NCBI RefSeq assembly: GCF_037893015.1
Contig: NC_133658.1
Span: 882,426,893 to 882,490,892, forward strand
Source of the DNA: Macrotis lagotis
Taxonomy: Eukaryota > Chordata > Mammalia > Peramelemorphia > Peramelidae
Direction: 5' to 3'
Length of the DNA stretch: 64,000 bases
Made by a program: the position numbers and the translations under genes
The notes under the pieces: generated by a model
Told to the model about the DNA's origin: nothing
The model's database searches: none
What the model saw: the letters and a program-made list of their open reading frames with translations, nothing else
Shown: piece after piece, positions 44,701 to 57,499 of the stretch
Numbering within the stretch: position 1 is the first letter of the stretch
How the letters are laid out: each line of letters starts with the position of its first letter

Positions 44701-45051
44701 GCCCCCCAGCGCCGCCCCACTGGGCACGCAGCCCGCGTCTCGGCCGCTCCGGGTGCGGGGCTGCCCTGTGGCCCGCCGGACGGAGCGGCCTCGCCCCCCC
44801 CCCCCCCCCGGTTGTCGGGACCCAAGGCCAAGGTTGCTGCAGCTTTGCGTTTGCGCGTGGGGCGCCTCCCCGGGGCGCCTGGGGCTCCCCCACCTGCCTG
44901 GCGAGGCACGGGTGACTGCCACCCCCACCCTGAACCAGCCAGGACGTTGCCATGTTCAAGGCTGTGGTCTTCAACTTCCCTAGCTGTCCAAACTATCGAG
45001 TATTTTATAGAGTTTTAGGCAATTTTGAAGACAATTTCTAAGTTTGTTTTG

Positions 45052-45163
45052 GTCGAGATGGGTTAAGTGACTTGCCCAAGGTCACCCAGCCAGTTGAATT
45101 TGAACTCAGGTCCTCCTGACTCTAGGACCCGGGCTCTATCCACAGCACCACCCAGCTGCCCCT
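45052..45163 (-). mobile_element. Diverged WSINE-like SINE
   Basis: GGTTAAGTGACTTGCCCAAG to CACCACCCAGCTGCCCC, just outside the CpG island. Confidence 0.75.
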
Positions 45164-45178
45164 TCTAACTCTTCTTTC

Positions 45179-45180
<2 letters not shown>

Positions 45181-45228
<48 letters not shown>
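45181..45228. repeat. (TC)n microsatellite
   Basis: About 22 TC units directly against the T-rich end of the next SINE. Confidence 0.95.
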
Positions 45229-45229
<1 letters not shown>

Positions 45230-46430
45230 TTTTGCAAGGCAGTAGGGTTGAGTGACTTGCCCAAGGCCAAGCAGCTAGATAATTATTAAGTGTCTGAGGT
45301 CGAATTTGAACTCAAGTCCTCCTGACTCCAGGGCTGGTGCTGTGCCGCCGGCTGTTCAAACTCTTCTTGATGAATATGTTGGCAGTACACAAACATGCCA
45401 ATCATTTGTGTGGATTTATTTGATATCCTGCAACTTTGCCAAATATATTTAAAAATTTTCCATTTTAAGTTGACTAGTATTTTTCTCTTATTTGAAAAGC
45501 AGTAATTCTGTTAACTCTTTACATATGTTCATTCTCTCAATTTCTTTTTTTAAAAATTTCTTTAACATTTAAGGCAATGGAGTTAAGTGACTTGCCCAAG
45601 GTCACACAGCTAGACAATTATTAAGTGCCTTGAGATCAAATTTGAACTCAGGTCCTCCTGACTCCAGAGCCCATGCTCTATTCTCTGCACCACCTAGTTG
45701 CCTGTTCTAACTCTTCTTGATGGATTTGTTGGTAATATACAAACATGCTGATCATTTGTGTGGATTTATTTTATATCCTGCAACTTTCCTGAATATATAT
45801 TTTTAAATTTTCCATTTTAAGTTGACTATTATTTGCTCTTATTGGAAAAGCAGTAATTTTGTTAACCCTTTATGTATGCTCATTCCCTCAGTTTCTTTTT
45901 TTTACTTAAGGTAATGGAGTTAAGTGACTTGCCCAAGGTCACACAACTAGGCAATTATTAAGTATCTGAGGTCAAATTTGAACTCAGGTTCTCCTGACTC
46001 CAGAACTGGTGCTCTATCCACTGCACCACCTAGCTGTTCTAACTTTTTTTTTTTTTAGGTTTTTGCAAGGCTAATGAGGTTAAGTAGCTTGCCCAAGGCC
46101 ACACAGCTCAGTAATTATTAAGTGTCTAAGACCGGATTTGAACCCAGGTACTCCTGACTCCAGGGCTGGTGCTTTATCCACTACACCACCTAGCCACCCC
46201 TGTTCTAACTCTTCTTGATGGATTTGTTGGTAATATTCAAAAATATTGATCTTTTGCATGGATTTATTTTATATCCTGCAACTTTGTCAAATTTATTTTT
46301 CAATCTTCAATTTTTAAGTTGACTAATATTTTCTCTTATTTGAAAAGCAGTCATTTTGTTTCCTCTTTGCCTGTGTTCATTCCCTCAATTTCTATTTTGT
46401 TTTATTACAATAGTGTCAATTTTTAAACCT
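45227..46430. repeat. Composite tandem repeat: SINE plus antisense L1 piece, three units
   Basis: Each unit is a reversed WSINE-like copy (45227-45348, 45566-45703, 45898-46036) followed by the same antisense L1 ORF2 piece beginning CTCTTCTTGATG (45361, 45711, 46209). Spacings are 350 and 498; removing a younger WSINE1-like copy in unit 3 (46047-46199) gives about 348, so the period is about 349 bp. Confidence 0.85.
46047..46199 (-). mobile_element. WSINE1-like SINE nested in the composite repeat
   Basis: TTTTTAGGTTTTTGCAAGGC to CACCTAGCCACCCC; closer to the young consensus (GATTTGAACCCAGGTACTCC) than the three unit SINEs, so a later insertion. Confidence 0.8.
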
Positions 46431-46708
46431 GTAAACCTTAAAAATAAAGGGTTTAAATAAAATAACAGAAAGATAAGTTAGACATGAAGTTTTATTCTCT
46501 GGGATTTACCTGCTAAACCTAAAGGTGGAGGCTATTTCTAAAAAAGAAAAATGATCATATTTTGGACTGGGAATAGTTAATTTTTACAGAAATAGAAAAT
46601 GGGAAAATCATTAATCTTCTTTGTGACTTAACCATGAAATGTTGCACAATATCTCCACCCAAAACTGCTTTTCAAAGACTCTCATATTTGTACAATATTA
46701 TCTGAAAG

Positions 46709-46858
46709 TTTTTGTTTTTTTTGCAAGGCAAACACAGTTAAGTGGCTTGCCCAAGGCCACACAGCTAGTTAATTATTAAGTGTCTGAGACCGAATTTGAA
46801 CCCAGGTACTCCTGACTCCAGGGCCGGTGCTTTATCCACTGCACCACCTAGCCACCCC
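46709..46858 (-). mobile_element. WSINE1-like SINE
   Basis: TTTTGCAAGGCAAACACAGT to CACCTAGCCACCCC. Confidence 0.85.
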
Positions 46859-46949
46859 CAGGATATAGTTTTGAGAAATTATTAAACTTAACAATAGCTA
46901 GCATTTCTAGCATCATAATAAATAGTGATAACAGGTGTCCTTGCTTTGG

Positions 46950-47850
46950 CCTTGAAATGATTGTTCTTAAAAATATTTTTCCAATTCCATGTAAAAGTAT
47001 TTCTTAATATTTGTTTTTTAAAATTTTGAGTTCCAAATTCCCTCCTTCTCCTCTCTCCTTATTGAGAAGGCAATTTGATATAGCTTATACATGTGCAGTC
47101 ATACAAAACTTATTTCCATATTAATCTTATTGAGAAAGAACATAGACTAAAATTAAAGTGAAAAAGTATGTTTCAATCTGCATTCAGACTCAGTTCTTTC
47201 TCACTTTTTATCAGTTCATTTAAGTCTTCCCAAGTTCCCAGGAAAGCATCCTGTTCATCATTTCTAATAGTAGAATTGTATTTCATCATAATCATATTTT
47301 ACAACTTGTTCAATCATTCATACATCCCTTCAATTTCTTATTTTTGCCACAACAAAAAGAGTTGGTATAAAATATTTTTGTATTTATAGGTCCTTTTTTC
47401 TTTTCCTTCGATCTCTTTGGGATACAGACCAGTTTTATAGTAGTGCACAGTTTTATATACCCCTTTGGGCATAGTTCCAAATTATTTTCTAGAATGGTTA
47501 GGTAAGTTCACAACTCCACCAATAATTCATTAGTATTCCAATTTTTCCTCATCCCTCCCAGCATTTGTCATTTTTCTTTTCTGTCATGTTAGCTAATCTG
47601 ATAGGTGTGGGGTGATAGCTTAGAGTTGTTTTAATTTGCATTTCTCTAATCAGCAACGCATTTTTTGAAATATGACTCTTAAGTAGCTTTGATTTCTTCA
47701 CCTGAAAACTTCCTGTTCAGATCCTTTGACCATTTATTAGTTGGGGAATGATTTGTATACTTATACATTTGACTAAATTCTCTATAAATTTGAGGAATGA
47801 GGCCTTTAATCAGAGAAACTTATTGTAAATTTTTTCACGGTTATGATTAT
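46950..47850 (-). mobile_element. L1 3' part, antisense
   Basis: Same family as 1225-1870: CTCTTTGGGATACAGACCAG, CACAACTCCACCAATAATTC, ATTTGCATTTCTCTAATCAG. Corresponds to the ORF2 end and 3'UTR. Decayed. Confidence 0.75.
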
Positions 47851-47970
47851 TGTTTTTCTTTCCAATCTGTTTTCCCCTATTTATCCTTCTCTCTCTCTCT
47901 CCTTTTACCCTATCCCTTCTGAAAAGTTGTTTGCTTCTGACAGAGACCTGCCCCAAACTGCCCTCCCTTT

Positions 47971-48791
47971 TAGTGATGGGATTCAAATAAATTAACAAAC
48001 AGTTCTCTGCCCTAATGACTGTGTTAAGTATACAAAAAGATATACCTTAAGGTAGTTTAATAGTTCATGCATTTAATACTCAAATAAGAACAATAAAAGA
48101 GGTACACAAAACTAAATTAGGTTATATTACTCACAGGGAGCAAATGAACCCTGATAGAGCAAAAGCAGCCACATGACCACAGCAGCCAATGTTGAAATAT
48201 ATATACAGAACCAAAACTCATTCAACCTATTCTAACTTTTTTCCTTCTACTTCCATGGCTTCCAAAATGGGTGGTAAGATAAGCCTTGTAATCTATATTT
48301 CTATTGGTTCATTATATCCCAGCTCTCTATTGGTTTCATCATTCAGAGAACACCAGTGCACTCATAATATTTGGGGGGGGGTGAATGGCAGCTTGTCACC
48401 CCCTGGTTGCTTGGCACTTTTTCTCTTTACATTATATGTTTACTGAGGTTACAAAAATGAGGGAATTAAAATGTGGTGTTTCATCAAAGGTATGAGTTTT
48501 AGTAAGTGAATAAATAAATATTGCAAGTATAATTGCAAGAATTTTTTTTCACCTATGGATGGAATGAACATTATTACAGGTGCTTAGAAAATGCTCTTGT
48601 ACAGATGAATGTTAAAAAAAAAAAGAGTGAGGGATGTAAATTTGTTATTTGCACATTGGGTGACTTCCAGGTGTCCACCTTGGAGAGAACCCTGATTACA
48701 AGTGTCATTTTAACAACTGGTTCTCTGAACTCAAGATAAAATTAGGTATCAGTTCAGCTGAACTGGTGTGAACCATTGAATCTCACCACTG
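47971..48791. mobile_element. Non-autonomous hAT-type DNA transposon, copy B (821 bp)
   Basis: CTCCCTTT (47963-47970) and CTCCCTTC (48792-48799) outside the ends form an 8-bp duplication with one difference. Ends read TAGTGATGGGATTCAA and, inward from the right, CAGTGGTGAGATTCAA: imperfect inverted repeats. The interior matches copy A (18734-22674) in inverted orientation over its whole length, for example CACCAGTGCACTCATAATAT. No transposase. Confidence 0.85.
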
Positions 48792-49628
48792 CTCCCTTCT
48801 TTCAGTACCAGCACCCTGTTATCTCCTTCTCCTGTTATTTCTCTGCAGGGTAAGAAGGATTTCTATTCTTGAGTATGTATGTTATTCCTTCTTTGAGCCA
48901 ATTGTGATTAGAGTTCTTGTGTTGTCCCTCTCCTTTCTCCTCCACTGTAAAACTCTTTTGTTCCTCTTTTATGTGAAATCCTTTACCCTGTTTTACCTCT
49001 CCCTTCCCACTTCTTCAAGTGCCTCCCTCTTTCTCACCTACTTTTATATATCATCCCATCATAATCAAGGTGTACTCTTTCTAACTGACCTAATAATGAT
49101 AAAATTCTTAGGAGCTATAGATATCATCTTCCCATGTAGGAGTGTAAAAAGTTTAACATTATTGAATCCCTTAGGGATGTGTCTTTCATTTTTACCTTTT
49201 TATGCTTCTCTTGTGTCTTGTATTAGAAAATAAAATTTTCTATTCAACACTAGTCTTTTCATCAGGAACTTTTGAAAATTCTGTATTTTATTAAATATTC
49301 ATTTTTTTTCTCCTAAAAGGTTACATTATGTTTTACTGGGTAGGTGATTCTTGATTGTACTTTTAGCTACATTGCCTCCCAGAATATCAAATTCCATGTT
49401 ATCTGATCATTTAATGCAAAAGCTGCTATTTTTTATATTATCCTGACTGTGGTTCCATGATATAGGATTTGTTTCCTTTCTGATTACTGGGGCAGTATTT
49501 TCTCTTTCACCTGGAAGTTCTGGAATTTGGAGTTTTCAATTGGGGATCTCTTTCAGCAAGTGATTGGTCTACTCTTTCAGTTTCTAGTTTACCCTCTGGT
49601 ACTAGAATATCTGGGAAGTTTCTCCTGA

Positions 49629-49796
49629 CGTTTTTTTTTTTTTTTTTTTTTTAGGTTTTTGCAAGGCAAATGGGGTTAAGTGGCTTGCCCAAGGCTACAC
49701 AGCTAGGTAATTATTAAGTGTCTGAGACTGGATTTGAACCCAGGTACTCCTGACTCCAGGGCCGGTGCTTTATCCACTGCGCCACCTAGCCACCCC
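49629..49796 (-). mobile_element. WSINE1-like SINE
   Basis: Long T-run (49,631-49,652), TTTTGCAAGGCAAATGGGGT, ending CACCTAGCCACCCC. The long uninterrupted tail suggests a recent insertion. Confidence 0.9.
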
Positions 49797-51169
49797 AATA
49801 ATTTTTTTGAAAGATGATGCCTAGGCTCTTTTTTGGGGGGCAGGGCTTTTAGACAGTACAATAATTCTTAAATTACCTCTCCTGAATCTATTTTCTAGAC
49901 CAGTTGTTTTTCCAATGAGATAGCTCACATTTTATTCTTTTTTTCATTCTCTTGATTTTGTTTTATCGTTTCTTGATGTCTCATAGAGTCATTGGTTTCT
50001 ACTTGCCCTTGAATTATTTGCTTCAGTGAGCTTTTGCTATTTGCTTCTTTTTTTTCTATTTGGTCAATTCTGCTTTTTAGGGAGTTCATCTCTTAATTTT
50101 TGTTCATCTTTTTACATATTTTCAATTCTGCTTTTTAAAGAGTTCTTTTCTTCATTGGATGTTTGTGCTGCTTTTACTATTTGACTTGGGTTTTTTTGGT
50201 GTGTGTATGTTATTTTTAGTATTTTTGTGCCTCTTTTATCAAACTGTTGACTCTCTTTTCATGATTTTCTTGTATCACTCTTATTTCTGTCCCCAATTTT
50301 CCCCTGAAATTTTTTTCCAGTAATTCTTTTTGGGTCTGAAACCAATCCATATTTTTCTTTGAAGTTTTATGAATAGTTGTTTTCATTTTGTTGTCTTCTT
50401 CTGAATTTGTGTTCTGATCTTACATGTGACCATAGTAACTTTCTACTGTCAGGTTCTTTTATTGTTTTCTCATTTTCCCAGCCTGTTTCTTGACTTTTAA
50501 TTTTATGGCAAAATTGTGATCTGTTCTGGAATTTAGGGGACACTATCCCAAACTTCAGTTTTTTTGTGTTACTGTTTTCCAAGCTGTTCTGGGGCTTTGT
50601 AAGTTTTCGGTACTTCCAAGGTAATATGATTTAAGGAGAGGTATAGTCACTGCTCTCTTGGCCTGTGCTCTTGTCTATGAGTGACCAGAAACATTCTTTC
50701 CAGCTCTGAAACTGTTCCTTTTCCCCTGTTGTCACAAGCTCTGGTGTGCTCATCCCTGCCATGGGATTGCAACTCAAGACCCTGACTCTGATTGACTTGG
50801 GCAGTGCAACAGAATCTTGTATCTTGTACCAGCAAGGCAACCTTGTAAACTTCTCATCATTTGTTCAAACCATCCTTATCCCATCCTTACCCTTACTCCA
50901 AAAACCACTGCTGTGGATTCAGCTGTTCAAGGTCTGCTGCTAGCTTGCCTGGGTACAGCCCATCCTGGACTGCTCTCATCCTGTAAGACAGACCTTCCCT
51001 GCTGACCTTCTGTTTTCTTGGGCTAGAAAATGTTTCACCCCATCCTTTTGGGAGTTCTGCCATTCCACAATTCATTTTGAGCCTTTCTTTTAACATTTTT
51101 TTGGAGGGGAATTTTGAAGAGCTTAGATGAGTCTCTGCCTTTGCCATCTTGGCTCCACTCTCTAATTGA

Positions 51170-51700
51170 AAAGGCCTCTATTTTCACTCCATTACATATG
51201 ACATAACAATAATATCTATCTAAAACATGGAAAAATCTTTTGTAGTGTTTTTAATAGAAGCTGAGGCTATGTTAGATTATGTCAGAACTTTTATACCTAT
51301 TGATGTAATCCTATGGCTTTTACTCTTTAAGTTGTTATTACGGTTCATTTTGTTTATATAGTTCCTTTTATTGAATCAACTTTATATAATTCACATCTGG
51401 TCATACTGTATATCATTCCAATGTTTTCTATCTTATTTGATAACATTAATTTAAAATGATCTGCCAATATTTATTAGGTAATTGATCTATAGTTTTTCTT
51501 CTTTTCTTGTCACTTTCTTTTTTTAGATATGAAAACTATATTTGCATCATAGAGATTAGAAGAATCCCATCTTTTCCTATTTTTACATATAATTTATATA
51601 ATATTAGAATCAGTTGTTCTTTTAATAGAATTTACTTGTACATTCATGTTTCCCCTGAAGTTTTTTTTTGCGGGGGTTTCATTTATGGCATGTAAATTTT
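51170..51700 (-). mobile_element. L1 ORF2 fragment, antisense
   Basis: CCAATATTTATTAGGTAATT, GAAGAATCCCATCTTTTCCT and AATCAGTTGTTCTTTTAATA match the antisense of the L1 reverse-transcriptase region. No open frame. Confidence 0.6.
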
Positions 51701-52640
51701 TTCCTGATATTGTCTACCCTCTTTTTCTTTATAGCCTCATTGATAAGGAACTCTCTGAGTTCATCTGGACACCTGACATCATTGAAAAGACATTTCATAT
51801 TCTCCCCGTTATCTAACCTTGGGTAAATCAGGAAACTTTCCATTCTCATATTCATATCACCATCAACCAATTATTGCCCACATAGATCTCAAAGTATAAT
51901 ATAGGAGCTGAGATAAAAGATAACATCGTATTCCACCAATCACCAGTCTGGAATTCCTGGAAAAAAAAAAAGAGGGAACATTTCCAGTTTATGCCAAGGA
52001 TGTAACTCTCCCTATAAAATAGGGAAAGCTGGAGAAGTCAGCTTATGGGCTTTCATATTTCCTGAATATGCCAATTGGGGTACAAATTTAGAGACCCGTA
52101 GTATCCACTTCCTTTCCACAGTCACTTATAAAAGATACTCTTTAATACATCTCTTTTAAATGCCTAAGCCTTGTTCAATGGCTTCTCTTTCCTCAGATGT
52201 GAGATTACTATGTAATTATACATTTGTAGAAGTGTTTGTCATCAAATGAAAAAATTGAAATGTACATGAGAAGCAGATCACATCTCAAACTCATGGGCCC
52301 TCATTCCAAAGTGGTTCCTCCCAAATTTCCTACATCTCTAGCTCTTTCAACTGATCCTCAGATGTCATGAACTCTTTACCATCCTGGTTGCCCCTTTTTG
52401 AATGTCCTGTAGTTTACAAATAGCTTTCCTAAACTAACTGTGGATGCTGTCTGACTAGGACAAAAAACAGCCAGACTATGGCCTCCATAATCTTGGACAT
52501 TGCCTTTTTTAAGCATCTTAAGTTTGCATTTTTTTTTTATTGCAACTCATACTGAACTTTTGGTCCCAGTTCCTTTTCTGATGAGCTACCTCTGTCTAGT
52601 CCTGCTTCTCCTATCTTGTATTTAAAAGGGAAACTTAACT
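51700..52640. other. Intergenic, nothing recognised
   Basis: AT-rich sequence without a clear gene or repeat family. Confidence 0.4.
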
Positions 52641-53830
52641 GAGAAAAAACATTTTTCTGCAAGTTTCTCTAATAAAGACCTCATTTCTAAGATATATAAG
52701 GAATAGATTCAAATTTATAAGAGTAAGAGTCATTCCCCATTGGATAAATAGTCTAAAGCTATGGACAGTTCTGAAGAAGTTCAGCTATATGAAAAAGTGC
52801 TCCAAATCATTCCTAATTAGAGATATGCACATTAAGGGGATTCTGAGATTCTGCCTCATATAGCACAGTAGCAAAAATAACAAAAGAAAAAAAGAAAATA
52901 AATGTTGCAGGGATTGTGAAGTAAAGGTCACCTAAGGGTGATGGAGATAGGAAGGGGAATAACCGTTCTGAAGAGCAATTTGAAATTATTCTCAAAATGT
53001 AACTTAACAGTCCTTTGGCCCAATTATCCCATTACAAAGCCTATACTCAAAAGTAATTGAAGAAAAAGGAAAAAGTCCTTTAGATACAAAAATACTTATG
53101 GCAGCACTTCTTGTGGTGGGAAAATGACACAGAAGCCAAACCAAAGCAGAAAGGATAGGTAGTAGAGCACCAGGTGGAGTCAGGTCCTGATTTCAAATCT
53201 TAGCCTCAGGCACCTAATAGCTGGAAAAGTCTTTTAACCTTGTCTGCCTCACTTTCCTCATCTGTAAAATGAACTGGAGAAGGAAATGGCAAATACTCCA
53301 ATATCTTTGCCAAGAAAATCCTAAATGAAAAGTCTGTCACAACTGAAAGACTGAAAAACACTCCTGCCCCTCTATTAAAAGTCCCAAGAAACTCAAGGGA
53401 TACCTATCAATAACAGAATAATTTGTGTTAGATGAAAATGATGGAATAAATAGCATTGCGCTATAAGAAATGAGGAAATAGATATTTGCAAAAGACATGG
53501 AAAGCCTTCTGAAGATTGGTCCAGGGGAAAGGGAGGAAACTTAGGGGAACAATTTATATTATGAGATAAATATTATAAAAATGAACCATTTTGAAGCTTT
53601 TTATAATAAACTAATGAAGGGTGAAATGCAGACAACCAGGAGAACAATTTATACAATAACAACCCTGCATAAAAGAAATAACTGGGAAAATGCTAAGAAC
53701 TTTGATCCCTAAAATGAGGACAAATGGTGAAATGTGTTTTCTGTTACATGGAAGTGATCCTGGATTTAGGGCATGGACTGAGACATTGTGATAATTGTGA
53801 ATTTTGACATATTTTGACTGATGTTGCAAT
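52640..53830 (+). mobile_element. L1 ORF2 end and 3'UTR, sense, with nested MAR1-like SINE
   Basis: CCCCATTGGATAAATAGTCT, TGCACATTAAGGGGATTCTG, CTATAAGAAATGAGGAAATA and AACCAGGAGAACAATTTATA are L1 3' words in sense order. A MAR1-like SINE (about 53,150-53,375) interrupts it. Confidence 0.7.
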
Positions 53831-54369
53831 TATTAATGATAAGACTCTGATATGAAGTCACTTAGGCTAAGTAGTCCTCATATTCATATACATATAGGCA
53901 ATGACAGACGATTTGTTCTTTTCTGTTGTCCCAACTCATTTTGACCTTGGATCAAGTATGTCAATGATTGGATTGAATTGGATTGATTCCTGATTGGATT
54001 GAACTCTGGGGGCCTGCTGTGACTGCTTGCTAATGCTCATTCCTAAGGTCCCCATTACCAATTCAAACCCCTTACCCAATTTCTGGTCCCAATTAAGAAA
54101 CTCCCCCATCCAATTCTGTTATTGAAAAGTGGTCAGGGAAAATTCCCCATTGCACATGAGTCTAATTAGGAATGTCCCCTCCCATACATGGCATTGATTT
54201 ACCTGTTCTCTGCCAAGTCCATCTTTTAGGTTTAAAGTTTCCCTACCCAGATCTCCCTCTGATCATGTTCTTCCACCAAGATCCTTGCCAAGCTTCCCAG
54301 TCATGTCACCCTCTCATACGTGAGAGGCCCTGACTTAGTGTGGTCAAACCTCTATTGTCTAAACTGCCA

Positions 54370-54600
54370 TATAGCAGTACAGCCAGAATAATCTTTTAAA
54401 GACATAGATCTAATCGTGCCACCTTCACCTGCTCCCTATTGCCTCTAGGATAAAATGGGAGTTTCTCAGTCTGATATTTAGTTCAGTCTATCTCCAGTGT
54501 ACTCTTCTGTTCTTATATCACATCATTCCCCTTCACACACTCTTAACCTTCCAACCAAACTGGAATAATAGCTGTTCCCTGAATCTGATATCCCATCTCT
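54370..54600 (-). repeat. Old dispersed mammalian repeat, reverse (copy 5)
   Basis: CACCTGCTCCCTATTGCCTC, TCACACACTCTTAACCTTCC and CCAACCAAACTGGAATAATA are the antisense of the family at 3715-4620. Confidence 0.6.
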
Positions 54601-54604
54601 TGCT

Positions 54605-54830
54605 AGTAGGAGCAGTTAAATGGTACAGGACATGATGGGCTTGGAATCAGGAAGATCTGAGTTTCAAATCCAGCCTCAGAAACTTCCTAGCTGTGTGACC
54701 TTGGACAAGTCACTTAACCCCTGTCACTGGAGAAGGAAATGACAAACCACTCCAGTATCTTTGCTTAGAAAACCTCATAGAGGTTCACAGGATCACAAAA
54801 AGTTGGACATGTCTGAACATCAACATATAG
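54605..54830 (+). repeat. MAR1-like SINE
   Basis: GGAATCAGGAAGATCTGAGT, AGCTGTGTGACCTTGGACAA, GACAAACCACTCCAGTATCT, AAGTTGGACATGTCTGAACA. Confidence 0.85.
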
Positions 54831-54849
54831 CTGGTGTCTGAGACCAAAT

Positions 54850-56225
54850 CTGAACTTAAGTCTTTCTGACTCCAAGTCAGGGTTCTAGCCTCTACATAGA
54901 AAATGTATATCCATTAATGTACTTCCTGCATAGAAATGATCACTGAAAATATATTGCAGTCCACTTACTGCCACTATGTGTCTCCATTGTCCTTTGGGTC
55001 ATCTGTAGATTTCATTCTTCAGAAATTGTGGTGTTCCATCATTCACCACCATACGGTTCATTGGCAGAGTATTTATACTTTTAAAAAACAGGTCTTTGGA
55101 TTGTGCAACTCAAGATCATTAAAAACACTATAGCATTTTCTCCCCAACAAATACAACCTGTTCTTTTCCTCCGGTTCAACTTTGAACCCAACTGACTCTA
55201 TATTTTAAGTGTCTGGCCTACAGTCCTAGTAAATTAATTGTCTTATCAATCCAAACAGGAAAAGTAAAGGGGATGAAAAAAAGATGCTTTGCGTATAATC
55301 AGTATCTAATAAATGTTTGCTAAAATGAATGCTTTGCTTACAGTTGGTGCCTAATGGTTGCTGAGTTGAATTCCAGTTTCTTCATCCACAAAATGGCCAT
55401 CATCATGATGAATCTCCTAGAGATTAGCTAATTTAAAATGCTTTGGAACTTGACCTTTGATGTCAGTCTATGAAAAGGAGCCAATGAGTGGGTCTATGGT
55501 TTCTGCTTTTAAGAGTGGGCGGAAAATAGTTCAGCAAGCAAAATAACATCTAGTTTAAAAAGGATTTTGCAAGTTCTTATTTGAAAGAGAGGGGAGGGTA
55601 TTAATAAACTCATGATGAAAACCTCGTGTGGGTGTGATAATATACATTTATAGCCAACACCCAATGATTTGCATCTATTGTGTAAAACAAGTTGAAAAAT
55701 ACTAAACAGGGAAAGAAAGACAAAAATTTTACTTAAGAACACAATAGGGGACCTGAATTCAGATCCCACTCATCACTGTGTGGTCTTGGACATTGTACTT
55801 CGGCTCCCTAGGGATCAGTTTCCTTGTCTGTAATTTGAGAGGCATCCAGGCTCACCTATATGATCAAAGCTGATACTTTTACAATGCTCTGAAGGTTATA
55901 CGCCATATCACAATCAAACCATATTATTAGCCCCATTTTATAAATCAGCAAACTGAAAATCATAGAGGTAAAAGGACTATAAGTATAGTTGGGATCCAAG
56001 CCTCCAAGGCAGACAATTGGGAAAAAATGTCAATGGAATAGAACTGGTAAATTAGGGAAGGTAATAAAGTACAATGGAAACCATGATAAGTTTGGAGACT
56101 GATGACCTTGATTTAAATCTTTTCTCTGTCACTAATCACCGGTGTGAACTTGGGCAAATAATTCCCCTGATCTCTGGGGCTTAAATTTTTTCCTCTGTAA
56201 AATGAGGGGTTTGGACTGGAATTAG
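54850..56225. other. Intergenic with MIR-like fragments
   Basis: Plus-oriented MIR-like pieces at about 55,745-55,880 and 56,080-56,225 and a reverse CORE-SINE piece at 55,890-56,000. No gene recognised. Confidence 0.45.
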
Positions 56226-56929
56226 GAAACCTGTTTTGTCTATTTTCTTGGCAATTTTCTCTTCTCTTTTGAGGTTTAGGGATATTGAGGGCAGGGGTGA
56301 GTAACCTTAGCATTCCTGTGCGAGGCTTTATGGAAAGAGGTGAAATGTCCCGACACCCTTTTAAGTATACCAGTACTCTGAGATTCCTAAGGAATCCCTC
56401 TGAGCTCTCACCCAGGCAAGAATCACTTTACCATTTGCTTTTCTCTGGACTGGCAGGGGGCCTCACATCTGACAACCTGGTGATTGGTGGCCACCAGACC
56501 TCACTCACATCCATAAATGTCACATCAAGTTTTCACTGGCATTTCCTAGTATACCAGTAAATATTTGAATGTTGCCTGGGAGAAGAGGGATTAAAGGAAG
56601 AATTCATTGGCATTGGGGCATTATGGAGATTCAGAGGTCTAAGCAAAGTGTGTCAGGTGGGGAGAAAACTCCAAAGCTTTAATCTGCCTGGTGACCATTC
56701 CAATGGGAAAAAAAACCTAACAAACCAACCCCCCCCCCCCAAAAAAAACAACCAAACAGAAGCCCCCCAAAACCCAACTGACAAACAAAATGAGTGTCTG
56801 AATTTCATTAGTCTGTGGAGGAAAAAGTGAAGCCTCCCTAATCTTTTTATAAAAGATTATTAAACATCAATACTACTAGTTAAACTTGCTTTGTAACAGT
56901 ACATTTAAATAAATTTCGACATAGAGCAT

Positions 56930-57420
56930 GTCCTAACTTTTCTACCATTACAAGTCTGAGTCTGCCTGTTTCAAGTCTTTCCCCACTTCAGTCTATCCTC
57001 CATTCAAAGTTGATTTTACCAAATTGCAGATCTGTCCATGTCATCTCTCCCCCTACTCCATAAACTTCAGTGGCTCCCTATCACACCCAGAATCAACTAC
57101 AAAATCCTCTGATGTTCAAATCTCTTTGATCCAGTGACACCTGTCTCTTGGATACTCCATCCCAGGAGCAAGACCATCTTTCTGCCTGTCCCTCTTATCT
57201 GGAACCATCTCCTTCCTCCACTCTGAATACTTAACTTTCTGGCTTTCTTTAAGTCCCAGTTAATATCCCACCTCTTAGGAAGCTTTCTTTAACCTCTCTT
57301 AATTTTAGTGCCTTCCCCTCATAATTATTTCTCATTTCTCCTGTATACAGTTTGTTTTTATATATTTGCTTGTTCATTGTCTCATCCCTTAGACAATGGA
57401 ATAATTGACTAAGTGACTGC
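56930..57420 (-). repeat. Old dispersed mammalian repeat, reverse (copy 6)
   Basis: CTGTCCATGTCATCTCTCCC, CTTCAGTGGCTCCCTATCAC, CTTTAAGTCCCAGTTAATAT, AGTGCCTTCCCCTCATAATT. Together with copies 1-5 it shows both strands of one family. Confidence 0.65.
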
Positions 57421-57499
57421 ATCCTGAGCCATTGTTTATTCATTCTTTCCTTCTCTTAGGTGGTTCCAGTCAGGATGCATCTGTCCTGTTCTTCTGGTT

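Larger units (their letters stand above)
47855..51162 (-). mobile_element. Older HAL1/L1-like element (5'UTR and decayed ORF1)
   Basis: Minus strand starts near 51162 with AGTGGAGCCAAGATGGCAAA, an L1 5' end, then a decayed ORF1 region (about 50,470-49,300; antisense words such as AATTCTGCTTTTTAGGGAGT) and a ~450-bp 3' region. It is interrupted by a WSINE1-like SINE (49629-49796) and by hAT copy B (47971-48791). No ORF2 reverse-transcriptase part is seen inside it. Confidence 0.65.
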
